DNA of 64,000 nt from Mesodorylaimus sp. YZB2_4 (Eukaryota > Nematoda > Enoplea > Dorylaimida > Dorylaimidae): the NCBI GenBank assembly GCA_030248295.1, contig JASANH010001360.1:186001-250000 (forward strand), given 5' to 3'. Under the pieces are notes generated by a model. It was given only the letters and a program-made list of their open reading frames with translations. It had not been told where the DNA came from and searched no databases. The stretch's first letter is position 1. Every line of letters begins with the position of its first letter. The position numbers and the translations under genes are program-made. Shown here in pieces: positions 46,001-60,278 of this stretch.

Positions 46001-46710
46001 CAGCGTGCTCTACATGCCTGCTCGTTGGTATGTTCCCATCTAGACGCAGAGTTGAACGCAAGGCGAGGTCTCTCGGCTGCGAGTGCATTATGCGTCTATA
46101 CTGGCTACGCTGTACGATGCTCGAACGCGATGCGAGGCGTCACTATCTTCACTCAGCTGACTGCGAGGTGAAACGTGCGTGCGAGGAAGGGAATGAGTGC
46201 ACGGGAGGAGGAACTAGATTGTGGCTGTCCGTCTGGAAAATTGAGAAAAAGTGTGAGAAGTGAGACAACATAAAAAGTTTGTCAAAAACTTGAGTTGAGG
46301 CAGGCAAGAAATCGAAGTGAGAGGAAGAATGTCCAAATTAGATGTGGGGGAGTTGCAACAGTTTTTCAGAGTTGGAAGCCTTGTTCAGTGAAGCTTGTTC
46401 TTATTTCAGGCAAAGGGACTGATCTGCATCGATTTCAAGAGTGATTAGTGGAGGGAATCGGAAGCGTGCTGAAGAGTGAGCAATTTGAACTCGGCGAGTC
46501 GTCTTTTTCGTACTTATCTGTTCTTTGCATTTGTTGGGCATCTGGCACGAGAACGTGTGCAATCGGTGTCATAAATTCGACGGCGGCGACGATTCGACTG
46601 AAATCGTTCGCTCGCGCGTGTGAAGGCGCGGAGAAAGGCGGCTGGTTGTTGCGCAACGGTCCTCGAGAAAAGGTGAAACGACCTAGCGAGTGCGCAAGTT
46701 TGGATGCTAT
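40001..46710. other. 6.7-kb gene-poor region, MSP to ZSWIM8
   Basis: No recognisable gene. The longest frames (for example 40345-40686 plus and 44610-44933 minus, the latter starting MAAICRQWPG behind a TATA-like GTATAAA) have no recognised domain. The right part should include the promoter and 5' UTR of ZSWIM8. Confidence 0.45.
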
Positions 46711-49700
46711 ATGGAGGCGGTTGGTGGTGAAAATGGTCAAGATGCTGGAGCCGAGGTGGTGGCAGATGTCAATGGTGCTGCCGAACCGCCCGTGATCATG
46801 GATGGCGGAGATGGTGCGGACGCAGCGGCGATTGCGGCGGCGGCGGCCGTGGATTGGGATGAGCGATTGTCGTGGGAGGACTCTGAAAGATTCGAAGAGG
46901 ACTCGTTATGCTCTTGGCTATCGGAACCGGAATCGTTGATTCAGAATTGGCGTGGATGGTCTTCGGCTAACGCTGGCGCCGAGGACGGAGCTGTGGTGAA
47001 TGGTCGTCATCAGAATGGCAATCCTGGGCACGGTGGGTCCAATAACAACGGGGGGAGTGGAGCTGGAATAGCGTCGGCTGGGACTGGATCATCTCACCGT
47101 CATCACCATCATCATTCGAACAGTGGTCGAGGAGGTGGGTGCACCTCGCCGTCAGCGCATCACCACATGGCAGGATCGAATACTTTGAATTACAACGGGG
47201 GATTACTAGCTGTTGGAGGGTCTCGAGCGCCTGCGTGTCACGGTAAGACCCGCCATCAAATTTTGGTGATTTTAGTGCAAGTTTAACCATTTTCTCGATT
47301 CTAGGCGATAGTAGTAACTCGAAGATCTTTAGTTTGGTCGAACTGACGGCGCGTGAAGTAGCTCGAAGCGTACCATTCGAATTAGTGGAGCGATTCTACC
47401 CACCCGTTCCAGAGACGTTGCAGTTGCGAGTAGCATTCTGGTCGTTTCCAGAAAATGAGGAAGACATTCGCCTATATTCGTGTTTGGCCAATGGTAACGT
47501 GGATGAGTTTCAGAAGGGCGATGTTCTGTATCGCAATCGTGCAGTCAAAGATCTATTGCAAATTGGTGAGTACATACTTTAAAAGGCAGGATCGATTTGG
47601 TGGCAACTAATGGATGCGGTTTTTGGTTTCTAGGATTTCACTTAAGCGGCCTCGTTTATCAGATACCTTCCTCGAGTGGTGGCAGCGGTCTTATAGCGTC
47701 GAACGTGATAAGTCGACGTGAGACGAGCAATAATAACGGCGGTCGGTACGGGCATCAGAACTGGACGAATGGCGGACACAATGGAACCAATGCGGCTTCA
47801 GCAATCTCTTCCACCTCGCCTCAGTGTTTCAATGTGGCAGTGACTTTAGATCGTCGTCGCATTACGTCATGCACTTGCACTTGTCGTCCAAGTATGGCAG
47901 CGGCTTGGTGCGCCCACGTGGTCGCTGTTTGTTTGCATCGTATTCAATTAGTAAGTCAGGTGAATTTGGTCTCGTAACTTATGAATTACGATGATTGTTT
48001 TTAGCCTGAAACGGTTTGTTTGCGCGCACCCGTTTCCGAATCACTCTCTCGATTACAACGAGATCAGTTACAAAAGTTCGCTCAATACCTCATCAGCGAG
48101 TTGCCGCGGCAAATTTTGCCCACCGCCCAGCGACTCCTGGATGATCTGCTGTCGCAATCGGCTCTGATAAATACCGTTTGCGGAGCTCCTGATCCGACGG
48201 CTGGCGCTTCGCTGAACGAAGCGTCGTGGTGGTGTTTAGACGATGGTGTCCTCCATGAGAACATTAGAAAAATTTTGGTTAAGTTTTGTCAACCGTCACC
48301 GACTGTATTTAGGTAAGGTGATTAGGAATTCGTGGAGTCGGTTTATGGTTTTCAATTAAGACCTGAGCTTGTATGGTATTATTGTCCACCTTTATTCTGG
48401 GCTCAGCTCCCGATCGTAAGACTGGTCATTGCGTGGGTGATCCTAAGAAAATTATTGGGTTTTCTTGTTCTATAAAGACGTATGGTTGTCCAACCCCCAC
48501 GATGGAATCGTTTTCTGTATTTTAGCGATGTGAATTATTTATCGTCATCAGCACCGCCGGCCGCCAGCGAATGGCAAGCGCTGATGCGCCCGTTGCGAGG
48601 ACGCGAGCCGGAAGGATTGTGGAATTTGCTATCCATCGTTAGGGAAATGTACAAACGTCACGATAGTAATGCGGCTAAGTTATTGCGTATTATTACGACT
48701 GAGTGTTTGAATTGCGATCAGGTAAAGAGCTAAAATACCATTGGGTAAGCTGTGCGAGTGTGGGTAGGCTGTCTGGTTTTTTCTGCAGATGTGTCTGCCA
48801 TCCTGGCTTGCGGCTTTGGTTCTAACTAGTGTGGGTTTTCAGGTTATCCTGTGGTGGTACCACACAAAATTGTCTCAATCGTTGAATGGACCGCATTTAT
48901 TGCCTGGCTGCGCTTTGGTATTAACATCGGCTTCATCGACTGGCGCTGGCGGCGGAAAGTCGAGTAACAATGGAAATGGTGGAGCTTTAGGCGGTCAAAC
49001 ACACAGCGCCCAATACAGTTGCGCTTCTTTGTTGGACGAAATCGTCGTGCTTTGGCGTCTTCTGGTCCTCAATCCGGGCCTATCGCCGGAGGATCGTCAA
49101 AATTTTGCTCACGAATTGCGACAGTATCATACGAAGGCGGTGGAGAAGGTTTATCGTATTTTGGGAGGCAATTCGGGAACAGTTATCAACGTCGGCGTTG
49201 GAAACCAGAACGGCGGACAAAATCAGGAACAACTGAACGGAGGCAATAACGGGCAAAACAACCATAACCACCACCATCATCACCATCATCATCATCACCA
49301 TCACGGAAGCCAGTCGACTCATCACCATCACTCCAACACCCTGAATATACCAGGCGGCGGACGACTGACTTGGGAGACGGCTCGGTTCGACGCGCAGACA
49401 TTCCCAGGGTTTTTGCCTGCCTTGGAAGCATCGTTGATCGACTGGATCGATTATCCGATCGACGGGGTAACTTACGAGCCTCCCAGAGGCCGATCGCCTT
49501 CGTACGGCAGCGCCTGTGGTTATCTAGTATTGAAGGATTTCGGAGGCGCCAGTGGCCAGCAATGCTCTTTGATTTCGCCGTCGTCCATTTCATCATCTAC
49601 CGAAGGAGCAGTTTTGATCGGGGGAGTGCCAGTTTTGAGGGACAAACAGTATCGAAATTTCTCCACCTTGAAGCCGAAAGAATCAATGGCGGCGAAAGAA

Positions 49701-52700
49701 AAAGAAGGTATGACAACGGAAAGCGATACTAGCTCGATCAGACACTCGAATCTGAAACCGAGTGTGGTGGGCAAGTATGATGAAATCGAGCGCTTGTACT
49801 TACCAGAAGCACAGGTCGACGAGGAACGTTCGGACGAGACGATGGCGGAGGAAGATAGGGATCGTGCTTCAGCATCGTGGCTTGGACAGCAGGCAAAGCG
49901 AAAGGCGCCGAGCGATTGGGCCGAGGAGGCGTTTCGAGCCGTCGGTACGAAGAGGAACGAATTGGAAATATTGTCTGCACGATGCGAGAGTCTGCACGCT
50001 CACGGCTATACGAGAGAGGCGGTAGAATTAGCTGCTGATTTGGCCAATCGATTGATGCAAAATCCGCCCGATCTTATGGTTGAATCGCCGATCGTCGCGG
50101 ATGGTCACGGATTGCATTCGAATGGCCTGCTTGTTTCAGCGGTGTCGAAATCAACGCCAGTTAATGGATCCGTTGCGGCTAGTGTAGCAGCGTCGACCGT
50201 GGCCAAGAATAATAGTGCGGCAATGGCGGGAGGAAAGAAGAAGAAACGGGCGAGTTCATCGCAGTCGTTATCTCATCAATACGAAACCATTTTCGTGCAT
50301 CCGCGGGCCATGGAAGTCAGTCAGTTGGCGTCCGCAACTTTGTCTAGGGCTATATTCTTGTTCTCCGTGATGGCTGACGACGCAGATTTTCGACCGTTGG
50401 CTTTCCAAATCGGTTTGTGGGCGCTGGAATTACCAAGACCACCTGCCGCGACGAAGTTCTTGGAGGTTAGTGATTAGGGCGATTTTAATAACAGAGACAG
50501 GCAGACTGAAGATAGTTTTTATTTTTAGGTAAAAATGCACTATCAGGAATCGGAAATAGTGAGCATGTTGAAACAATTACCATTGGCGACGGAGGAAATG
50601 GAAATGCTGCGTCAACGTGCGCATCGTCTCAGATCGGGAGCCTATCACCTGCACCACGTATCGACGGGGTCGAGCACTGGCGGTGCGATTGCTATTTCGA
50701 ATGTACCATTATCATCGAGTCACAGTAAATTGCCACCCATCGTTCTGCCGCTCAGTCTGGCCAGTTATATATTCGAGGCGTTGTCCTGGCCGTCATCGAC
50801 AGCTGGGTCGTCGTTGAACGGGGCGAGTTCGTCGGCGACCGTTAGCCAGCAGTCTCAGAAAGCCAATGCGTATCGATCACCTGGAGATGAACAGTTGGCG
50901 TTTGAAGCGGCGGTGGCAGCGTTGGCAATGAAAAGCAATGTTTCCGAAGCCGAACATCCGTTGCTGTGCGAGGGTATCAGGAGACAAAAGGGCGATTTGG
51001 CGTTGTCGTTGTTGTTGCGATACAGAGATCATCAAGACAAGTTGGCAATGGTAAGTCCGAGTGGTCTCGTGCGAGTTGCATCGTCTAGGCTGATGAGTGG
51101 TTGTGCTCCAGGTAGGAGGGTGACGAAGTGTTGACGTCAGCTGTCTGATTTTAGATCATGGACAGATTATTGGATCACGAAATGCACCAAATGTACAAAC
51201 ACCATAGCAGTAATGCTATTTATTACGGTCATCATGTCAGGAACACATTAACTACAGCTGCCGTTGCTTCGTCGTCGGCGGGTGCGGGCGGTTTCAGCAC
51301 GCCGGGATCGACAAGCACGACTCCTGGTTCGCTGTCGCAAGGTCACGTGGCTGGATACGTCAATGGAGCTTATCAGCAAGCGCCCTTATATCGGCAGCAA
51401 CAATTGGTTGGTTCGGTATCGGCTGAGAGGAATGAATCGGCTCAAACGAATATACATCAACATTCGAGTTTATATTCGGCAGGAGGCGATGCACCAGCCT
51501 CGCAGCACAATATGACGGCGACGTTCGTGCAGAATAGTTTATCAGGAGTCGCCAGCCGAAGTAGCAGTACGGCCTGTTTCGACGAGATGGATTCGGATTC
51601 CGTGCAGAACAACACGGGAGAGGTGTCGCAGTTGTCGGAAGCGTTGGACGATATGGGTTTGTTGGCGGCTGAAGACGAAGAAGACTACGATTTGGATGAG
51701 GACAACATTAGCGCGAGGGGAGAAGACGATGGAAGCCCGTTTTGGATGGGAGCCGTTGCGAGAGGCAATGGCGGAAGCGACCAAGCAGCTGCTGTAAATG
51801 GTGGCGACCCCAAACCGTCTATGAAGACGATCAGGCAAGACGGATCGCTTTCGGACGAGGCGGCGTCAACGACCACCTCGTCGGATGACAGTTCGTCTTC
51901 TGGAATATCGACCAGTGGTAGTGGATTGCGCTTGGCAAATGTGGGTCAATTGGCTGCTCAAAGTCAACACGGAGCGTCGACTGATGCCAGACACGCCAGC
52001 GGATCGGTTGCCAATCAAAATGCGACAGCGAGTAATGGCGTTGGCGTTGGTGTTGTTGTGGCGGCCCCTCCTCTTCCAGCTGGAGGCGTAGTCGCAGGAG
52101 TGGTCATAGCCCCAGTCAGTACTGTGGCGCCGAGATCGGTAGACCCGTTGAACAAAGCTTGTTACGTGAAGTTGAACAGGTTAGAAGGTTCGCCATGTAA
52201 TAGTGATGGTCTCTGACCTTTTTTATGTTTAGGCATCGACGATATGTTACGCCGAGCATTCCAAACCAGCCATCGGAGGCTCACGCTCATTTCATGATGG
52301 AATTGGCGAAACGGTTGTTGATCGAAGCTGGCGGAAGTCATTCAACGGCGATATTTACATCACAGGGCAACGGGCCGCAGGCAAACCAAGCTCACGGTGG
52401 CGGTAAGTTGCTGTTAGAGAATGGTCGTGCGAAGTTAGGAACTTACGGGCCCTACCCCTATTTTAGGACCTCATCGCCAGTTGCATTTATGCGCGTTTCA
52501 AATTGGTTTGTACTCGCTCGGAATCCACAACAGAGTGACACCGAACTGGTTGTCTCGAACGTACAGTTCTCACGTGAGCTGGATCAGCGGAAATGCTATG
52601 GAGATCGGTCGAACAGCAATTAGGATTCTAATTGATACTTGGGAAAACCATTTGACTCCGACCGAGGCGGCCACGTTGGCTGACAAAGCGTCGCAGTCGC

Positions 52701-54698
52701 GAGATCCCGGAATGATTCAAGCGGCAGCTGAACTGGCGTTGAGCACGTTACCACAAGCTCACGCTTTGAACCCGACTGAAATCTTTCGCGCTTTGGCTCA
52801 ATGCAAAGAACAACCGACGCCCGTCATGCTCGAGAAAGCGTGTTCAGCCGTGGAGCAGGCGGCCAAAGATTACGGAGTTTATCCAGAAGTATTGTTCCGC
52901 GTGGCGCAGACTTGGTATCAACTTTACTTGGACTCGACTGCTACGTCCGCAACGACGTCCGCAACCAATGTGATGGCGGAACATCAACAACAGGCGCTCA
53001 TTGGACATTTCGGGGAACCAACTCCGCCACAACCGCAGCAACAGATTTTGCATCAACATCATCCAACGCAGCCGCATTACGGGCCCGACTCGGCAGCACA
53101 CCATCCGTTCGGTGGTCATTATCATATGCACTCGTTTGGTAATACTCCGCGACTCTCGTTGAACAGTGCACCGCCGCCTGTCCGACCGCAGTTGCATCCG
53201 CCGCCCATGGGACATCCAGCGCAAGTGCCCATGTGCCCTCCGCCACCGGCTCTGCTGCATCCCCAGCAGCAGCAGCAAATGGCCGTGGCAGCTGCTTATG
53301 GTTTGCATCAGCATTTCGCGCCGCCTGGCCCCAATGGACTACCTTATTTACCGGCTTCTATCCTGAGACCTCCAGCCTCGTCGGCTGGCGCAAATGCTCC
53401 GCCAACAGTCGCCATCGTTCATCACGGTCCGACTCCGCCTTTTCAACCTCATCACGCGCCTCCGTTGGCCGCCTTACACCATCCTCCACCGACGCCTCAG
53501 CAAATACCTAATGCGCAAGCTCAACCGGCGGGGCCATTGCCAGTAGCCTCTAGCGGATCGCCCTACTTCCAACAAGCGGCTGCGGCAGCTTTAATGAATG
53601 CTTACAATCCGTACGCTGCCGTTCAACTGGCGGCGGCTGCAGCGGCGGCGTCGAGAAACTATAATGCACCCATGCTTCATCATCAACAACAGCAACATCA
53701 GGTTTGGAGCTTTGCTCATTGATTTGAGGGTCTGTGTTTGAGCAGAGGGGTTGAAGAGTTAGTTAGCGTGTTGTGATAGAACGCAGGTTTGGGCCGTATG
53801 GAGACTTGACAGGAGTGACACATTTTAGGCTCAGCAACGCGGAGGTCAGTCACAGCCGTTACCCGTGCCGCAGCATCACCATCCGAGTCACTATCATATG
53901 ACGCATTTGCCAGTTCAAGGCCAGCAGTCACAAGCGCAGGGCTCATCATCGGCGGACAAGCACGTAGATCAGGCGGGCGGACAAAGTCGTTTCTTGTATG
54001 CATCGTACCGAGTGGGCATGCTGGCCTTGGAAACTCTGGGTCGGCGAATTAACGACGATCGTGCGTTCACAAAGTACAGTCAGAATCCGACTTACGGTGA
54101 CGATGTAAAATGGTTATTAAAGATCAGCAAGCGTCTGGGCTTGATGTACGTTCAACAGTTCTGCCTGGTGGCAGCGCAGTCGGTGCCGAGTCCCTTCGTT
54201 CTTTGGGATTTGGCCAGCGAAGTGGCCATGCTGTTCAGCCGTAGCACTGGCGGAAGCGGTGGGACGACGATGCCGGCTGGACTTACACCCATGTCTCAAG
54301 CGAGTATGGGAGCCATGGGCATGTCGATGGACGCGGGGCATGCGACCATCACATCGGTGGCGAGTATGGCACCACCGCCCCATCAAGTGGCAGCCATGCC
54401 CATGACTGCTCATCCGCCGGCGGCGTTGTACAAGGCGCTTCTGCACCCTCATGTTCAGCCATTGGTTCAACGATGCCTGCAAATGTTCCACCTGGCGGCA
54501 CAACAGAAATTGAGTCATCCCCGATTCATGCCGGCGGACACGGAAGAAGTGTGCGCGTTGGCTAAAGCGGCGAGAACGGCATTCTTGCATACGCCCGGCG
54601 GAACGGTGCATTTCAACGAGTTCCTGCAATCACTGAGGAGGCAGAAGGCGTGCAAGAAGGACGTGTGGAACAAGATTCTGAGCCATTTGAATGGATAA
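46711..54698 (+). CDS. ebax-1: Zinc finger SWIM domain protein ZSWIM8 / EBAX-1, Cullin-RING ligase substrate receptor
   Basis: Eleven exons: 46711-47242, 47305-47565, 47634-47950, 48005-48312, 48526-48721, 48843-50465, 50529-51050, 51155-52179, 52233-52402, 52467-53701, 53829-54698, all phases consistent, about 2,352 aa. This is longer than human ZSWIM8 (about 1,840), mostly through low-complexity inserts. Motifs: DSSNSKIFSLVELTAREVAR and VPFELVERFYPPVPETLQLR (the BC/Cul2-box side), GFHLSGLVYQI, then the SWIM zinc finger CTCTCRPSMAAAWCAHVVAV (CxC then CxH). Later conserved blocks are EIVVLWRLLVLNPGLSPEDR, GLYSLGIHNRVTPNWLSRTY and the C-terminal FNEFLQSLRRQKACKKDVWN. Poly-His (49270-49305), Gln/His and Ala tracts are inserted between them. 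The protein recruits misfolded neuronal receptors for degradation in C. elegans and drives target-directed microRNA decay in animals. Confidence 0.95.
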
Positions 54699-57470
54699 GG
54701 CCATGGTGAGTGAAAGACGGGGAGCGCGTCTGTTCATCCTGCATTGGTTATTGGTCATAGTTGGATTATGGGCCAGGTTTGGAATTTGGAAACTTATAGG
54801 TATCGATTTATAAATTATCCATAAATGGTTATTGTACAGTTTGTGATGGGCTCTTGGAACATTTTCTTTTCTATTTGGGGCAAGATGTGCGTAAATTTTG
54901 TCTTTTTTTCGACGGCATAGGTTTTTGGAATGAGGCTTAGTTTGGATAATGTTGATGTGAGTTTGCGCTACGATTGTATTATTCGGCTTTCTCCATCTCT
55001 CATTCGACCAGCGGCTGTTTTGAAACGTAAGATTTACGACACGAAATGGTTTGGACAATCTGAAACTGTGCTCACTTAAAACCATTTTTTGATGGAGAAT
55101 CCAAAATTGATCTTCCCAAATAAAGAACTTGTTTATGAAATATCCATGTTTTTTTCGAAAAGTTTCAGTGCTAGGATGGCTTTTTTCCATGGCTAGGTGG
55201 TCTTTCGGCTCATTTGTGTTTTGTGTGTTTGTTGTGGTGGTATATGCGTTTATTAGAAGAAAGCATTTCGGTGTCTTTTGGAGAATTTTTTCCCATTTTT
55301 TGCCTTTTTTCGTGTATTTAGAAAATGTATATTCACAAGTGAGGTCAAAGTAGATGAATTTATTCAAAATTTTTTGGTTATTTCTCGAATGAATTATGCT
55401 CACAAAATGTTTTACTAACGTTGTTTATGCCGGATGTCGTATGATCGTAATTAGGAGGAGCCTCTCTTGTGCCGTTTGGCGTGATCGTGCGTGATTTTTT
55501 GCATGGGAGTAATTTATGCGCGTTTTGAAAAATCACCTCAAAAGTTCAAGGATAATGACAAAAGTGGCGTGGATTTTGGTGGTTTTTTCGGAAGTGAGAA
55601 GAGCAATGGCGAGGAATTTTGTAATGATATGTTGGATTTTTTGGTACGCAGTTTTTTTTTGTTCTTTATTCTCATGGATGTATGTAGAAGCGAGCATATT
55701 TTTTGTGTTTGATTTAGAGTTTCTTGCTTGTGCAAGAGGTAAGAAATGATTGTTTTCTTTAGGTTTCATGGCAAATTTTCTGGGCTTTTACAGTGTATAA
55801 TTGTAAAATTGTAAGAATAGGAAGACGCAGCCTCCGTTTTCTCGAACTTGGTCTCGTTTAAGGATGTCGTTGTGAAGTCTTGTTTTTCTTGTTATTTTTT
55901 GTGGTGCGCTTATGGAATTTTGCTGGAACATACTTTTGGTTAAGGAGAGTAGATGAGATCATTTGGATTGGAAAAGAAGGCGCGGTTGAATTTAGGGGGT
56001 TAGGGGAAGTGAGCAGTTGGGAGCTGTGGTGTTGCTGGTACTTTTGGAACCGCCTTTCGTAATAAATAAAGTGAGCAAGTAGTTGCACTTGCGATCAGTG
56101 ATGGCATGTCTGGTGAAATATAACAAATACCAGTGCGTGGTTCTCCACACGCACACAAGCACTTGGGGTTTTGTGGTTAGTGGACACCAGATGCGATACT
56201 CAGCAAGTGCAGTACTTAAGACCAAAGCCGAAATCGACCTTAGGATTCTGGATTCTTGATCAGGACTCGAGTTTCTGGTGTGTCTTTATTGCTGGTTCTC
56301 TGCTTTTCTTACTCAAACCCAAGAATCAACGGGGAGGTAAAAGCTAGGATGCATGGGGCGAAGGCTAAACCAGCAGATCTCACTAGACCGGCATCAGGTG
56401 CTCTTGAACGCACTTCAGCGACGCTTGGCGATAGTAAATGGCGTGAGAGGTCAGACTGGTCGAAGCCAGAATGAAAGTACACCACACGAGGTCTGCAAGT
56501 GGGACGACCTGCGCGCCAGTAATACAGTAATCGACCATGTCACTCTCGAATAGTACAGTATTGTACTATGTGTTCGACGTGGTAGAACATGAACATCTGA
56601 ACATCATCTGTGAGAATCACTCTGAACTTGTGTCTCAAGATCAACAGCCCCTGCCCTTTATTTATTCCCTTTACTCAGACCTGCTAAGTTCCCCAGGGAA
56701 TAGACCCCATATCTACCCCTGCCCGGACTTGAATTCGCATTCGATGTTAGTGGCTTTCGTTCTGGACACTGGAAATAAGTAGCGAGCGGTCTGGGTTGTA
56801 GGTGGGATAACTGGCCTGTTTTATCACACAGAAAATCAAGTTTGGGCGGCCGTACGCGCAGGCCGAGTTGCCATGAAGAAGCAAAATGCCATCAATAGCA
56901 GACCTGGGTAGCTGTTTCTGGAGCACACAGTTCGCACTAACGTTGTTTTTTTTCTCTTAAAATTTTTGTAGGTTGGGCCCCGCGCCGCCCCAGTTCCCCA
57001 CGGGACTTCCAACCCGTTTTGCCTATAACCGGCCAGCAGTCTTGATATGATAAGCGAGGCCGCGAGAGCTTCCCTCTGTGTGTCTCCACCAGGAGCACCT
57101 CCACACGAGGGCATCCTATGCCAGCACTAGCATCCCAAGATGGTACTGGGCGAGAAGGGAGGGACCTTCTCGACTGGTGTTCGGGAACCAGTTCCTGATT
57201 CTCTACTCGTTCGGCGTCCGCCACATAGGCCTCTGGCCTCTGGAACGTAGGCCTCTGGATCGTACCAGCACTGTACTGCGCGCCTGCCCACGGTTTACCA
57301 TGTAATACAACTGGGTCCGTATTACTGAAGGGAACGACCGGTGGAGCTTTTGCACCACGCCGGAATCCCTTGGCAGCCAACCATGTCTTCCGACCTAGTA
57401 CATGTACATGGCTGAAACGGCGCCCTGACGGGTGACGCTCCCAGCTGCCATCATCATCATATTTTATTCT
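54699..57470. other. Downstream of ZSWIM8, gene-poor and T-rich
   Basis: 54700-56070 is unusually T-rich on the plus strand and ends with AATAAATAAA near 56061, which may be a distal polyadenylation signal of ZSWIM8. No gene recognised. Confidence 0.45.
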
Positions 57471-57479
57471 TGTGCAAAC

Positions 57480-59100
57480 GCATATGCGCACTATGAGCAC
57501 AAGACACATAAAGCACAACACACATGATACTAAAAATGTGAAAGTGCGAAAAAGAAAAACGACATCAAGTCTCCCACTCATCAAATCTCAAAATAGAACT
57601 CAAAACGTGATACCAAAACGCAAAATATGTCTAAAAGAAATTACGCAAATTAAGTCAACAAAATCCTGGAACGATACTGTGCAAAATTTAAGGAAGCAAT
57701 ATCATTGGGCAAATTATTCCAAAGCGTAGTTCCAGAAAACACAAAGCTCTGTCGATAGGATTCAAAAAAAGGCCTTGGCACAATAAGATGATGAGCTTCA
57801 CATGTCCTGGCACGATTTACAGACCTATGAACAAATCAACTCGTAGAAAAATCATGCAAGCCATGATAATACTTCAGCTGACATAGCTTCAGACGCTTTC
57901 TCCTATCGCGGAGTGACGACCAGCTAGCTCTGTTTAAAGCATCCTCATAAGTGCACGTATAATCATTTAGATACAGCCTAAGCGCATAAAACTCCGAACG
58001 TTCCAACTCAGAAATATCAGCTTTTAAAACTGGATCCCAGCATACCGAGCCATATTCCAAAACAGAACGGACACATGCATTATAAACTGATCCTAAGACT
58101 GAAGGATGCGTGTGTCTTCCAAGTTTACGTCTAAGCGCACCTATCATGACATTGGACTTCTTAAGGATCTCAGCCACATGCTAAGTGAACTTCAAGTCTG
58201 GACTAAAAATAACGCCAAGATATTTCACCTCGTTAAAAAAAGTGATCCTATGACCGCGCAAAAATAAAGATGGTTCTGATGCAATTTTCCCATGTCCGTA
58301 ACGAAATATAATTCCTTGGGTTTTATCCGCATTGAAATCCAAGCCGGCACTTTCCACCCAGGCCGCGATAAAATCGATCATTGGTTGGATTGCTTCCTTT
58401 GCGTCTTCCAGACGTCCAACTGGGAAAACAGGGCGGTGTCATCAGCGAAGGCTTGTAACAGAGATGCTAGGAATCGACCAGAAAACTGTTGCAATAGCGA
58501 GTCGATATAGGCTACAAAAAGTGTCGGTCCCAAGACACTGCCCTGAGGCACGCCCGAACATACAGGAGTAGTGTCCGACGAACATACTCCGATCACCACT
58601 CGTTGAGACCTCCCTTGGAGGTAAGACGAAAGCCAGCGAATGAGTTTCGTCGGAATACGGCGATTTCCATGAAGTCGCTCTAATAATAATGAGTGCGGTA
58701 CCTGGTCGAACGCCTTCTTTAAATCCAAGAAGATCCCAACAACAAATTTGTAATTTTTTGAATTGAAGGAATCATGTATGAATTGCGTGGCATTGATCAA
58801 AGCACTGTTCGTTCCCCGACGTTTGCAAAATCCATGCTGATTCGGCGATAATGATAAGAAGGGGCGAATCAGTTGATCAACGTGGCGCTCAATAGTTTTG
58901 ATAGTATCGATGACAGGGAAATCGGGCGATTCGATTTGAGGCTGCTTTCATTACCCGGCTTCGGAATTGGCGTGACCTTGGCCCCTTTCCAGATCGCTGG
59001 GAAAGACTCTCCCGACAGAGATCGATCTATCAAAATTCGCAGCTCTGTGCAGAGTATCGATTGCCAGTCGAGCCTCTACTCTACAACCACAGTCACGATT
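57480..59100 (-). mobile_element. Decayed non-LTR retrotransposon (jockey/CR1-type reverse transcriptase)
   Basis: Reading the minus strand from about 59070: LIDRSLSGESFPAIWKGAKV then TPIPKPG, LSPNQHGFCKRRGTNSALIN, FVVGIFLDLKKAFDQVPHSL, CSGVPQGSVLGPTLFVAYID, FADDTALF, GLDFNADKTQ, VKYLGVIFSPDLKF and ACVRSVLEYGSVCWDP. These are reverse transcriptase blocks in order. Frame shifts occur near 58890 and 58440, and a TAG sits before HVAEILKK at about 58184, so it is dead. The 5' part, with the endonuclease, is missing. A short ATGATGATG tract near 57450 (minus) may mark the 3' end. Confidence 0.85.
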
Positions 59101-60278
59101 ATAGAGACGAACATTGACCTCGTCTGATCTTTGCGTCAATCAAAAGTTCTCTGCACCCTCGTCAGAGCACTGGCTGTGAGGACAGGATGAAAAATAAACT
59201 GCACTCATGTTGGCGCACTGCCGCTTGATTCTTTGCGTGTATGCCTGTACACAGTGTCCTAAATGTCCGCATGCAATTGTTTCTTCAAAGGATTCCTTTA
59301 CGCCCGCTTCAACAGTACAGCCACCAAAGCCAGCTAATTCTTGATAGACTGACACTGCAGACAGACACTGCTCTCCTCAGCGGGGACTCTCTCTCCTAAC
59401 GTGTATAGAGTCGCACGCTTATTCAAAGTAAAGTTGCATGAACTTCTGGGACACCGGTTACAGCATGCTGATTTTGTCCACGAATGCAGTTTGCCTTATT
59501 TTCTGTGCGGTTTACAATAAATTCAGTGGCTCTTGTTACCCAGGTTTATCATTAGAGGACACACCCCCCAGCAGCCAGATTGTGGTTCCTGCTCAACGAC
59601 TAAAATCAGTGCGCGAGGGGATCCCGAGAGTGTGAGTGCGGGGAGCGATGGTTAGAGCGGGCCATGAGGTTTTTGCGACCCCTCCAGGGGATATCGAAAT
59701 TTCGTCTCCCACTGAATTAATGGAGGAAAATCAGGTGAATGATTGAAGCCGCTGGGTGGTAAAATTGACTGCGCTATGTCATGTCATACTTTATCCATAG
59801 CCAAGCACTATACAGCGCACTCGAGGGCTAAGGAACACGCTCTGCACTATAGCATTCTCTTCAGTCCGTGACTCATGCGCAGAATCAGATTATTAAAGCA
59901 GTGGACGCCATAATAGCCTGATCATGCGCTGCGTGGTCCGATACAACGTATAGCGGAGTTTACTTTGCCCAATTTAAGGACACATCGACAATAGACTCGG
60001 ACCATACAAGACACGAAGGAGCCCAATGTTACCCACATCCTGTGCCAAAGGAGGCACTGATACCTGTACTGGTAAAGGCATGCAAGAAACGTGAGCGCCG
60101 ACATGGGCACATCCTCAAATAGCAATAATAAAAGATACTTAGGAAACGTGGCATAACATTCCAAATAAGGCTATGGTGAATCTGCTATCGGCATCATATT
60201 TGGTCCAAGGTGTCCAAGGACTCTACAATAATTCTTATAAATGCATGATGGGTCAGTGTCCGAGCAGTTATAGATCTG
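59101..60278. other. Intergenic, no gene recognised
   Basis: Short frames only; nothing supported. Confidence 0.45.

Noticed and set aside
56937-57584. 215-codon open frame on the minus strand
   Set aside because: Its start overlaps the 3' tail of the LINE remnant and the rest has no domain; most likely chance readthrough in the element's 3' region and flank.
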